In this document: positions 14,315 through 20,637 of the stretch, one piece after another
Layout: each line of letters begins with the position of its first letter
Numbering within the stretch: position 1 is the stretch's first letter
Source of the DNA: a virus
DNA: 22,880 bases
Strand: one strand, 5' to 3'
IMG/VR virus record: IMGVR_UViG_3300022187_000257
Coordinates: 1 to 22,880 of that record
Notes under the pieces: model-generated
The model's database searches: none
Seen by the model: only the letters and a program-made list of their open reading frames with translations
Told to the model about the DNA's origin: nothing
Translations under genes and position numbers: made by a program

Positions 14315-14370
14315 AGAGTAATGCGCTTGGCATTCCAGCCAAGAGAAGGGGTGCAATTCCACCCTGCCGC
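14300..14370 (+). ncRNA. 71-nt tRNA-like cloverleaf before small terminase gene
   Basis: Seven-bp acceptor-like stem GCGGCAG (14300-14306) with CTGCCGC (14364-14370); two linker bases; 4-bp arm GCAT/ATGC (14309-14312, 14321-14324) with an 8-base loop; one base; 6-bp arm CTTGGC/GCCAAG (14326-14331, 14338-14343) with loop ATTCCA; four bases; arm GGGTG/CACCC (14349-14353, 14360-14364, the last base shared with the acceptor stem) with loop CAATTC. Order and linker lengths are those of a tRNA. It lacks the D-loop GG and a true TTC T-loop, and the middle loop has 6 (or 8) bases and not 7, so it is probably not a working tRNA. The small terminase ATG lies 15 bases after it. Confidence 0.65.
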
Positions 14371-14385
14371 TCAAAAGCTATTACA

Positions 14386-14751
14386 ATGGCATACGACAAA
14401 ACTAAAATATTTGAACAAGCTAAAGAAGCTATAAAGAAGAACAACCTTTTTTTTATTGAGGACATTGTAGCTTTCTTGCCATGCAGTAAGCCGACATTTT
14501 ATGAGTTCTTTCCACCTGAATCTAACAAACTTAACGCCCTTAAAGATTTGTTGGATGATAACAAGGTAAAGACAAAATCATCCATTAGAGCAAAGCTATG
14601 GAAGTCAGAAAAGGCAGCAGAGTTGCTAGCCCTTTACAGATTGATAGCAACACCTGAGGAACATAAGAAGTTAAATCAATCTTATATTGATCACACCTCA
14701 AAAGGGAAGGAGATTAACAGACCTGAATGGCTGACAACAAAGAAAGATTAA
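14386..14751 (+). CDS. terS: Terminase small subunit
   Basis: 121 residues. An N-terminal helical region with FIEDIVAFLPCSKPTFYEFF (an HTH-like segment) is followed by long helices (SSIRAKLWKSEKAAELLALYRLI) and a polar TPEEHKKLN tail, a pattern I recognise from small terminase proteins of Bacteroidetes phages. It recognises phage DNA and hands it to the large subunit. It overlaps the large subunit gene by 25 bases and is preceded by the tRNA-like element, which is in the right place for a packaging-related signal. Confidence 0.75.
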   Translation: MAYDKTKIFEQAKEAIKKNNLFFIEDIVAFLPCSKPTFYEFFPPESNKLNALKDLLDDNKVKTKSSIRAKLWKSEKAAELLALYRLIATPEEHKKLNQSYIDHTSKGKEINRPEWLTTKKD

Positions 14752-15935
14752 ACCCTAACTATTTATACTTACGAGATAAGCTACCTGAACAAAGATGGGT
14801 ATTCCTTCAAGGTGGCACTAGATCGGGTAAGACTTACTCTGTACTTCATTATCTTATAGCTTTGTGTTTAGACTATCCTAATGGCAAATTAGAGATAGAT
14901 ATAGTTCGTAATACCTTCAAGCTAGTTAAGTCAACTACATGGAAGGATATGCAGGACATATTAGAAGATATGAACCTCTATGATTTAAACCATCACAATA
15001 AGACAGACCATATCTATAACCTCAACGGTAATACGATTAACTATTACGGTGCAGATGATCCTGATAAAGCTCATGGACGCAAGAGAGATATTATCTTCTT
15101 GAATGAGTGCAATCAAATAGAAGAAGATACAATAGATCAAATAGAGCCAAGAACAACTTATCGTTTAATTGCCGACTATAACCCAGCTATTGGAGATGAT
15201 CATTGGCTAGATAGATTCTTAGAGACATATCCGCCACTTAAAACAACGTACAGAGATAACCCATACTTAACACCTGACCAAGTTGCTAGTATTGAGAGCA
15301 GAAAAGATAAGCCGTATTGGTGGACTGTTTACGGTACAGGAGAAAGAGCAAAGAGAGAAGGTGTTATCTTCCCTAATTGGGAGTATGGAGAATTTGACAC
15401 TTCATTGCCCTTTTACTATGGCTTAGACTTTGGATATAAGAATGACCCTGATGCTTGTGTTAAAGTAGCGATTGACGAAAAGCGAGAGATTATTTATGTA
15501 GATGAATTGTTCTATGATTACGGCAACACTATAAACGAGATAGCTAAAAGAGTAAAGGAATTACCCAAAGCTCCAATGGTAGCGGATTCGGCAGAGCAGA
15601 GATTGATTAATCATTTAGTAACCAAATCAGGGCAAGCGATAAGACCTGTTAAGAAGGGTCAAGGATCTGTCCTTCAAGGTATCAAGCTAATGGAGAACTA
15701 TAAGATCGTAATAACTAAGCGTAGCTCTAATTTAAAGGTTGAGATGAATAATTACAGCTGGTCAGATAAATCAGCTACAGCCCCTATTGACGATTATAAC
15801 CACGCTATTGATGCGATTAGATATGTAGTGTTCACGTATTGCAATAGAGCTTATCCAAAGCAAAATGTATCTAATACACTTAGTGCTAGAATTGCAAGAG
15901 GGGAGAGTTTAGGTAGTGAAGGAATTGAATGGTAG
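14727..15935 (+). CDS. terL: Terminase large subunit
   Basis: 402 residues. The ATPase domain has Walker A GGTRSGKT (29-36), Walker B DIIFLNE (121-127) and a following coupling motif near YRLIADYNP (145-153). The nuclease domain has D234 in YGLDFGYKNDP, D287 in VADSAE and D362 in DDYNHAIDAIRY, the acidic triad of the RNase H-like headful/cos nuclease. It packages DNA through the portal and cuts concatemers. A portal gene would be expected next but is not seen. Confidence 0.92.
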   Translation: MADNKERLNPNYLYLRDKLPEQRWVFLQGGTRSGKTYSVLHYLIALCLDYPNGKLEIDIVRNTFKLVKSTTWKDMQDILEDMNLYDLNHHNKTDHIYNLNGNTINYYGADDPDKAHGRKRDIIFLNECNQIEEDTIDQIEPRTTYRLIADYNPAIGDDHWLDRFLETYPPLKTTYRDNPYLTPDQVASIESRKDKPYWWTVYGTGERAKREGVIFPNWEYGEFDTSLPFYYGLDFGYKNDPDACVKVAIDEKREIIYVDELFYDYGNTINEIAKRVKELPKAPMVADSAEQRLINHLVTKSGQAIRPVKKGQGSVLQGIKLMENYKIVITKRSSNLKVEMNNYSWSDKSATAPIDDYNHAIDAIRYVVFTYCNRAYPKQNVSNTLSARIARGESLGSEGIEW

Positions 15936-15959
15936 GTTAAAATAAATGTATTACCTTAG
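15925..15959 (+). promoter_or_regulatory. Promoter-like site, TAnCTTAG variant
   Basis: TTG at 15925-15927 (24 bases upstream, long) and TACCTTAG at 15952-15959. From the box to the ATG, the leader ACCTTAG..GAATTAAAACCAAAGACAATG resembles that at 4585-4617. Placed in the gap between the large terminase gene and the next gene. Confidence 0.4.
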
Positions 15960-15979
15960 CCGAATTAAAACCAAAGACA

Positions 15980-16291
15980 ATGAGCGAATACAAGAAAATA
16001 CTTTCACATAAGGTTACATTAACTAAAGATGGAAGACAAAACATTGAATTTGAGATAGAGGGAGACAGTGAAAAAATACCTTCATACTTCATATATCCTG
16101 AAGAAATAACCCACGAGAGAACCTTTCTAACTCAGGCAAACATTTACAGGAACTTATTGACCGTTGTTCGTCTCAATGGAAAGTTGATTAATCTATACTA
16201 TACTGACGAAAAATGGGACTGGTCAAAGGATTGCGTTGCAGCCCCACTTCCATACGATTACTTTAACCAAAAAAGAGTAGACATTGAGTGA
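15980..16291 (+). CDS. Hypothetical protein
   Basis: 103 residues, polar and aromatic, likely alpha/beta, ends with LPYDYFNQKRVDIE. No family recognised and no feature of a portal or capsid protein (much too short). A-rich leader before the ATG. Confidence 0.55.
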   Translation: MSEYKKILSHKVTLTKDGRQNIEFEIEGDSEKIPSYFIYPEEITHERTFLTQANIYRNLLTVVRLNGKLINLYYTDEKWDWSKDCVAAPLPYDYFNQKRVDIE

Positions 16292-16508
16292 TTGCAAAAG
16301 CATTAAAGGGAATATAAAGAGCATAGAGCAAAAGATTAGGATATCCACAGAATTTGCGTTTATAGATCTAATCAACGAACTAGGGTATCGAGACAAAAAG
16401 CCTTGGGATGACTCTGAATCAGGAGGGTTGACTAATCTAATGAAGTTGGCTGAAAAACATACAGAAAGGATTATTGAAATAATTGAAAATTATCCAAGTA
16501 AAATATAG
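16284..16508 (+). CDS. Small hypothetical helical protein
   Basis: 74 residues using a TTG start at 16284 that overlaps the previous stop; no ATG alternative gives this frame its full length. Mostly helical (IKSIEQKIRIS, NLMKLAEKHTERIIEIIENY). Not recognised. Confidence 0.45.
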   Translation: MSDCKSIKGNIKSIEQKIRISTEFAFIDLINELGYRDKKPWDDSESGGLTNLMKLAEKHTERIIEIIENYPSKI

Positions 16509-16539
16509 TACACAAATACTTACATATAAATAATTTGTG

Positions 16540-16547
16540 TATATTTG
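16540..16547 (+). promoter_or_regulatory. -7 box TATATTTG before leader ORF
   Basis: Exact TAnnTTTG match, in the gap after the gene ending at 16508. The -33 position (about 16518-16520) reads ACT, not TTG, so the promoter is incomplete by consensus. If used, transcription would start near 16554, about 17 bases before the 25-codon ORF. Confidence 0.5.
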
Positions 16548-16570
16548 CGACTTAACGATTTAGAATTTCA

Positions 16571-16648
16571 ATGCAATTAGTAAGAAATATAGGCTTTACC
16601 GCGATTACGGATAAAAACGTGATCAGGGGGTCTATTGACGATATGTAA
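16571..16648 (+). CDS. 25-codon leader ORF
   Basis: ATG at 16571 to TAA at 16646-16648 encodes MQLVRNIGFTAITDKNVIRG and five more residues. It sits behind a TATATTTG box, and its last codons (16626-16634) form one arm of the antiterminator-like pairing. No run of one amino acid is present, so if it acts in attenuation it is not a simple amino-acid sensor. It may also be just a small protein or chance. Confidence 0.4.
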   Translation: MQLVRNIGFTAITDKNVIRGSIDDM

Positions 16649-16699
16649 GTAATTGCAATTAAGATAAAGTAGACCCTCAGAGAAATCTGGGGGTTTTTT
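16626..16699 (+). promoter_or_regulatory. Attenuator-like alternative hairpins
   Basis: GGGGGTCTA (16626-16634) pairs with TAGACCCTC (16670-16678), 9 bp with one G-T. CCCTCAGA (16674-16681) instead pairs with TCTGGGGG (16686-16693) to form the terminator. The shared CCCTC (16674-16678) makes the two pairings exclusive. The first arm lies in the leader ORF, so a ribosome there would block the antiterminator and favour the terminator. Confidence 0.5.
16674..16699 (+). terminator. Rho-independent terminator with GAAA loop
   Basis: Eight-bp stem CCCTCAGA / TCTGGGGG (one T-G wobble) closing a GAAA tetraloop, followed by six T at 16694-16699. It lies 42 bases before the next gene start. Confidence 0.8.
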
Positions 16700-16740
16700 G
16701 ATTTTGGGATAGAGATATAAGTACCGACCATTACGATGCA

Positions 16741-16869
16741 ATGCTAAGGCACTTGATGGACCACGAAGAAAACCCTATTGATGATGACCAGCAACTTCAT
16801 TTAGCTAAGGTGGCTTGGAGAGCATTGGCAGGTTTGCAAGTTTATTTAGAATCAATTAAACGATCATGA
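16741..16869 (+). CDS. 42-residue hypothetical protein
   Basis: ATG at 16741 to TGA at 16867-16869, sharing ATGA with the next gene. The protein (HLMDHEENPIDDDQQLHLAK, then a VAWRALAGLQVYLESIK helix) has good coding character. The frame stays open and protein-like upstream to 16702 (FWDRDISTDHYDA) but has no start codon there, directly after the terminator T run. Position suggests a small tail-assembly partner of the next gene. Confidence 0.55.
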   Translation: MLRHLMDHEENPIDDDQQLHLAKVAWRALAGLQVYLESIKRS

Positions 16870-17690
16870 GAGTAAGAATACCTGATAACACAACTGAATT
16901 AACATTAGAGCAATATCAGTTCTTAATGGGAAACTTAAACACTAATGTAGAGCGAGGCGAGTATATCATTAAGCACTTCTCTCAAGATAATGGCTTTTGT
17001 ACTTATCTGATTCGGAATAGATATAATCGTAGAATTTTGAATTTTGCTCCGATCCCATTATTTATACGCTATTTTTTTAACATAATTCTTAAGCCATTCA
17101 CAAAACGAGATCCCGATAAGTTTGATGATGACACTAAGTCGGCTGTGTTCTTAACTATGATGAAGTTGTTTGAGAATGAAGAAAGCTTTGAGCCTGAAAA
17201 GGAAATAGAAGGCTATCGCATACCAAGCGAATTACTTAAAATAAGAGTAGGGCATTTCATCGAGATAGTAAACGCTGAAATAGATCAAGTATCAATGGTC
17301 AACGCTGAGATACTAATGGGTTGTTTCTATCGAAAGGATTGGGATAAAGATTTTAGTGAAGAAGAGATACTAAGCACAGCAGAGTTCTTTCAAACAAGGC
17401 CATTAAGAGAAACAATAGGAGGTGTAATATTGATGGGTAGATTAATTCAGCGTTTAAGAGACACTTACCCTTTATTGTATGATGACAAAGTAAACGAAGA
17501 AGCAGAAATAGAAAAGACGGAGGATGAAGGTAGAAGGTTGTATGATATGCTTATGGGATTAGCAAATGGAGAAGCAACAAAAATGTTTAAGGCAAAATGT
17601 ATGAGATTAGGAGATGCTTTTGTATATTTGGAGGAATTAAAGAAAGAAAAGATTAAAGAACGATTAAACGCTAAAAACAAAAACGGATGA
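16866..17690 (+). CDS. Possible tail assembly chaperone-like protein
   Basis: 274 residues. The beginning VRIPDNTTELTLEQYQFLMG resembles Bacteroidetes phage proteins encoded just ahead of tail genes (I know them as tail-chaperone-like, 'IPDS..ITLGQYQ'). Two conspicuous regions follow: IPLFIRYFFNIILKPF (63-78) is hydrophobic but charged at the ends; the last 60 residues are charged helix. No slippery site or fused second frame was noticed. The assignment rests on N-terminal resemblance and position and remains tentative. Confidence 0.4.
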   Translation: MRVRIPDNTTELTLEQYQFLMGNLNTNVERGEYIIKHFSQDNGFCTYLIRNRYNRRILNFAPIPLFIRYFFNIILKPFTKRDPDKFDDDTKSAVFLTMMKLFENEESFEPEKEIEGYRIPSELLKIRVGHFIEIVNAEIDQVSMVNAEILMGCFYRKDWDKDFSEEEILSTAEFFQTRPLRETIGGVILMGRLIQRLRDTYPLLYDDKVNEEAEIEKTEDEGRRLYDMLMGLANGEATKMFKAKCMRLGDAFVYLEELKKEKIKERLNAKNKNG

Positions 17691-17737
17691 AACTAACATT
17701 AACATATACAGATAATTTGAGACAGATAGGCAGTTAG
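17687..17737 (+). pseudogene. Short ORF, possible truncated gene start
   Basis: ATG at 17687 (ATGA with the previous stop) encodes 16 residues (MKLTLTYTDNLRQIGS) before TAG. Shifting frame by one base near 17733 continues as LDKYLMN and stops at 17755-17757. The start looks like that of a normal coupled phage gene, so this may be the scar of a deleted or frameshifted gene just before the promoter at 17746. Could be chance. Confidence 0.25.
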
Positions 17738-17745
17738 ATAAATAC

Positions 17746-17775
17746 TTGATGAATTAAAATATAATTCGATATTTG
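17746..17775 (+). promoter_or_regulatory. Bacteroidetes-type promoter (one mismatch)
   Basis: TTG at 17746-17748, 19 bases, GATATTTG at 17768-17775; the spacing equals that of the promoter at 3291. The next ATG is 38 bases downstream after an A-rich leader. Confidence 0.6.
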
Positions 17776-17813
17776 CAAACAATTAATAAACATTAAACTA
17801 AAATTAAACAACA

Positions 17814-18140
17814 ATGAAGAAATTAATGAAACACGAAGTTGGTGATTCAATCAACGGAACTTACAAGACTAATACACTAAGAGGTGTTACATACTACGAA
17901 CTATTTAATGCACTTGGTCAACCAACATACGAGCATCCATCAGAAGATAATAAAACGCAGGTTGAGTGGGTTATTGAATGGAAGGATGAGGTATATACTA
18001 TCTACGATTGGAAAACCTACGATAGAGAATACACTATCAACGAACTTAATACTTGGAGTATCGGCAGTAAAGTGCCATCATATGCATTTGAAGATGTTCT
18101 AATTAACTTAATCGACAAGGATGTAGTAGATAGAAAATAA
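17814..18140 (+). CDS. Hypothetical phage protein, monocistronic
   Basis: 108 residues with repeated W/Y residues (TQVEWVIEWKDEVYTIYDWK, then ELNTWSIGSK). I recall similar 'YDWKxYD..IGSK' proteins in phages but no function. It has its own promoter (17746-17775) and terminator (18165-18196), so it is transcribed as an independent unit within the tail region, as in early or moron genes. Confidence 0.6.
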   Translation: MKKLMKHEVGDSINGTYKTNTLRGVTYYELFNALGQPTYEHPSEDNKTQVEWVIEWKDEVYTIYDWKTYDREYTINELNTWSIGSKVPSYAFEDVLINLIDKDVVDRK

Positions 18141-18164
18141 GATTTTATTTTTTTGGTTAATTAC

Positions 18165-18196
18165 AAAGGGCTATATTGATTTATAGCTCTTTTTTT
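18165..18196 (+). terminator. Rho-independent terminator
   Basis: Eleven-bp stem AAAGGGCTATA (18165-18175) with TATAGCTCTTT (18182-18192), one G-T wobble, 6-base loop, then T run to 18196. Ends the single-gene unit 17814-18140. Confidence 0.85.
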
Positions 18197-18209
18197 ATTC
18201 TTAACTTTG
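18176..18209 (+). promoter_or_regulatory. Promoter for the tail gene block
   Basis: TTG at 18176-18178 (in the terminator loop), 23 bases, TAACTTTG at 18202-18209. The -7 box is an exact TAnnTTTG match. Transcription from about 18216 fixes the next start at ATG 18231 and not the upstream TTG at 18207. Confidence 0.55.
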
Positions 18210-18230
18210 TATAAGTTAAATATTTTTCGT

Positions 18231-18455
18231 ATGAAGTACCCTACTCATATAAATATGCAAAATCTTGGAGACGGCAACTATAAAGTAACCGACGATAAAG
18301 AGAATAGATATTTTATAGGAGAACTTGATGAGGCATTAGATTTTTACTCTGCTTGGAGTTTAGGGAAAGAGCCTTATGATGATATTGAGTACATTGTAGA
18401 TATAGAAGGATTAGAGTTTGAATGTGATTTTGATATAGAAGAGGATGAAGATTAG
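18231..18455 (+). CDS. Small acidic hypothetical protein
   Basis: 74 residues from ATG 18231, chosen because the TTG at 18207 falls inside the promoter box. Very acidic C-terminus (FECDFDIEEDED). No family recognised; resembles small DNA-mimic-like or head-tail accessory proteins only in charge. Overlaps the next gene by 11 bases. Confidence 0.55.
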   Translation: MKYPTHINMQNLGDGNYKVTDDKENRYFIGELDEALDFYSAWSLGKEPYDDIEYIVDIEGLEFECDFDIEEDED

Positions 18456-18885
18456 CCCAAAGGAAATAATAGAAACAATAGAGAGTAAGATTACAACGGT
18501 TCTCTCGAATGAAATAGTTACCTACAATTACGTCTCTACTTTAGATCAAGTTGATATAGACGCTAAAAAGAACTTCCCTAGAGTTTACTTTAATTGGAGT
18601 TCTTCAGGAAGTTTAAACGAGAATAACAACACCGTAGTAATTACATTTATGTTCGTAGATGTAGCAGAGGGTAAAAGTGATAGTGTCAAAAGAGACTATG
18701 AGATCAAGTCGGATATGCTACAAGCTGCGAGTAAGTTTGTAGATAATTTGTCAAGAGAAGAACTATTGCCAGACTTTGAATATGCGGTTAGTTATGATCC
18801 ATTAAGCGGTCGATACAACAATGGTCTATCTGGTATTCAATTCAGTTTAACATTTGCGATAAATCAACCTTGCTATAATATTTAG
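18445..18885 (+). CDS. Possible tail terminator/completion protein
   Basis: 146 residues. An N-terminal helix (SPKEIIETIESKITTVL) is followed by strands and the segment VVITFMFVDVAEGKSDSVKR, then EIKSDMLQAASKFVDNL helix and a final strand region ending in AINQPCYNI. This order (helix, beta, 'VQSDxLQ' helix, beta) resembles the tail-completion proteins found beside HK97-gp10-like genes in Bacteroidetes phages. The next gene is such a gp10-like protein, which supports the call. Confidence 0.5.
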   Translation: MKISPKEIIETIESKITTVLSNEIVTYNYVSTLDQVDIDAKKNFPRVYFNWSSSGSLNENNNTVVITFMFVDVAEGKSDSVKRDYEIKSDMLQAASKFVDNLSREELLPDFEYAVSYDPLSGRYNNGLSGIQFSLTFAINQPCYNI

Positions 18886-19421
18886 TGGAATTAGATAACA
18901 CATATAAGGCATTAGAAGAATACTCAGATAGAGTAGTTGCGAGAGCAAGAAAGAATCTAAACACTACTGGCTTTGCTCATAGAGGACGCAAAATAAACGC
19001 TTCTAAGGAACTATCTAAAGGGCTAGGGTATAAGATATCAAAGAACAACAATGGATTAATAGCAGAGTACACAAGCAAGAAAGACTATGCACCATTTGTA
19101 GAAGAAGGTAGAAAGAAAGGTAAACGTCCTCCATTAGCACCAATTATCAAATGGATTAAGCAGAAAAAGATAAGGCTACAAAATAAGAAAAGCGGAGGCT
19201 TTATTAAGATGAGTGATACAAACATCAAAGGAGCTGCTTATACTATTGCGAGAAAGATAGGAAGAAAAGGAACAAAGGCTACTCACTTCTATGGCGATGC
19301 TATGGAGTATGAGTTCAAACAATTACCTCAGCCACTCGGAGAAGCATTAGTAAAAGATATGGAGAAAGTAATAGTAGATGCTTTCCAAAAGAATGATAAT
19401 ATTAAAGCAATGATTAAATAA
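18885..19421 (+). CDS. HK97 gp10-like tail/neck protein
   Basis: 178 residues with a GTG start at 18885 overlapping the previous TAG. The DYAPFVEEGRKKGKRPPLAP (86-105) and following IIKWIKQK are the signature of HK97 gp10-like (minor tail/head-tail joining) proteins, which have YAxFVExGt and a PPxxxIxxWI segment. Strongly basic overall. It likely joins head and tail or completes the tail tube. Confidence 0.65.
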   Translation: MELDNTYKALEEYSDRVVARARKNLNTTGFAHRGRKINASKELSKGLGYKISKNNNGLIAEYTSKKDYAPFVEEGRKKGKRPPLAPIIKWIKQKKIRLQNKKSGGFIKMSDTNIKGAAYTIARKIGRKGTKATHFYGDAMEYEFKQLPQPLGEALVKDMEKVIVDAFQKNDNIKAMIK

Positions 19422-19422
19422 A

Positions 19423-20637
19423 ATGGCTTGTACGGTTACAATAAATAGCACTAATCCAACAAAGGGTACATATGGGGTATATAATTCCAATGCTGTATTT
19501 ATAGAGAACGTATCAGGAAGTACGACTAACTTAAAATTTAGAGTAAGAATAACAGATGCAGATAGCACTCAATATACTTTAGATGTAGTGCCTAATGCCA
19601 ATAATGACGCTATCATTGATCCGTTTATTAGGCTAAGAGATACTTACTTTAAAGGTAATTATAGTGGATTTGCGGAAGTAGTAAATGCAGAAGGATGGAA
19701 TACGGTTCAAATAGAAGTAGGCGAAATAAGCGGAACGCCTGCAACTTTTCAAGGCTATGACACAGATGATACCATATACTTTCACAATGGCTATTCTAAA
19801 GACGTAGAACAGCAGAACGGATACAGAGAAAGTAACTGGTATAATAGCACTCCATTTCTACTTCCCAAGACAAAGAAAACGCTTTATTTGCAACTTAATG
19901 ATTTAGAGATAATAAGTATTCCTAATCCTGTTAATGCAACGACTGGTGTTTATTTTGCAAATGATTTTGTAATAACTTATTATGATGCAAGCGGTGCGGT
20001 GTTGAGTACAACTACAATAGATCTTACAGCTCGTCCTGCATTTAGTGCGAATCCAACAGGATATTGGGAGTTTAATATGAATAGTGCTACTTTGCATAAT
20101 GGCACAACAGCTTACGCTGAAGCGTATGTTGTTTATGAAACAGCAGAAGCGGAAATAGTAAATAGTGAAGTAATTACAATGTATCCACAATCATGTCAAC
20201 CTAAGTACGATTACTTTAGATTGGCATGGGTTAATAGATATGGTGGATGGGAATTTCAGAACTATACAATGAGACGAAGTGAGAATATTCAAATCACTAG
20301 AGGTAAGAAAATCCTATCCGATGGTAATGATTATGCATCTACAACTTATGCAGGAATAAAAGATGTAAATAACCCCCAAATAACAGAGTTTGGTAAGTCT
20401 TATCAGAGACAACATACACTAAGGTCTAATTGGCTGACACAAGAAGAAATTGACTCATTGGAGGAATGCTTTACTTCTCCTAAAGTTATCATGCTTGATT
20501 CACTTGGATTTTTTGGAACATTAACACCTGTTATTGTAGAAGATAGCTCATATGAAATCAAGGATGTTAAACAAGGATTGAAAAAAGTAGAAGTAAGAGT
20601 ATCAATAGCTAATAGACAGCCAACGCAATTACGATAG
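19423..20637 (+). CDS. Tail tip/structural protein
   Basis: 404 residues, beta-rich. The C-terminal 150 residues (YFRLAWVNRYGGWEFQNYTM, then RQHTLRSNWLTQEEIDSLEE, then FTSPKVIMLD and VEDSSYEIKD) match a region I know from tail-tip proteins of Bacteroidetes phages; the N-terminal part looks like Ig-like sheets. It ends directly against the next large tail gene. Baseplate/tail tip is the likely location; not a sheath or tape-measure protein by sequence character. Confidence 0.6.
   Translation: MACTVTINSTNPTKGTYGVYNSNAVFIENVSGSTTNLKFRVRITDADSTQYTLDVVPNANNDAIIDPFIRLRDTYFKGNYSGFAEVVNAEGWNTVQIEVGEISGTPATFQGYDTDDTIYFHNGYSKDVEQQNGYRESNWYNSTPFLLPKTKKTLYLQLNDLEIISIPNPVNATTGVYFANDFVITYYDASGAVLSTTTIDLTARPAFSANPTGYWEFNMNSATLHNGTTAYAEAYVVYETAEAEIVNSEVITMYPQSCQPKYDYFRLAWVNRYGGWEFQNYTMRRSENIQITRGKKILSDGNDYASTTYAGIKDVNNPQITEFGKSYQRQHTLRSNWLTQEEIDSLEECFTSPKVIMLDSLGFFGTLTPVIVEDSSYEIKDVKQGLKKVEVRVSIANRQPTQLR

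Noticed and set aside
14300-14370. Calling the cloverleaf a functional tRNA-Gly (TCC)
   Set aside because: D-loop GG, TTC T-loop and a 7-base anticodon loop are missing, and no CCA is encoded.
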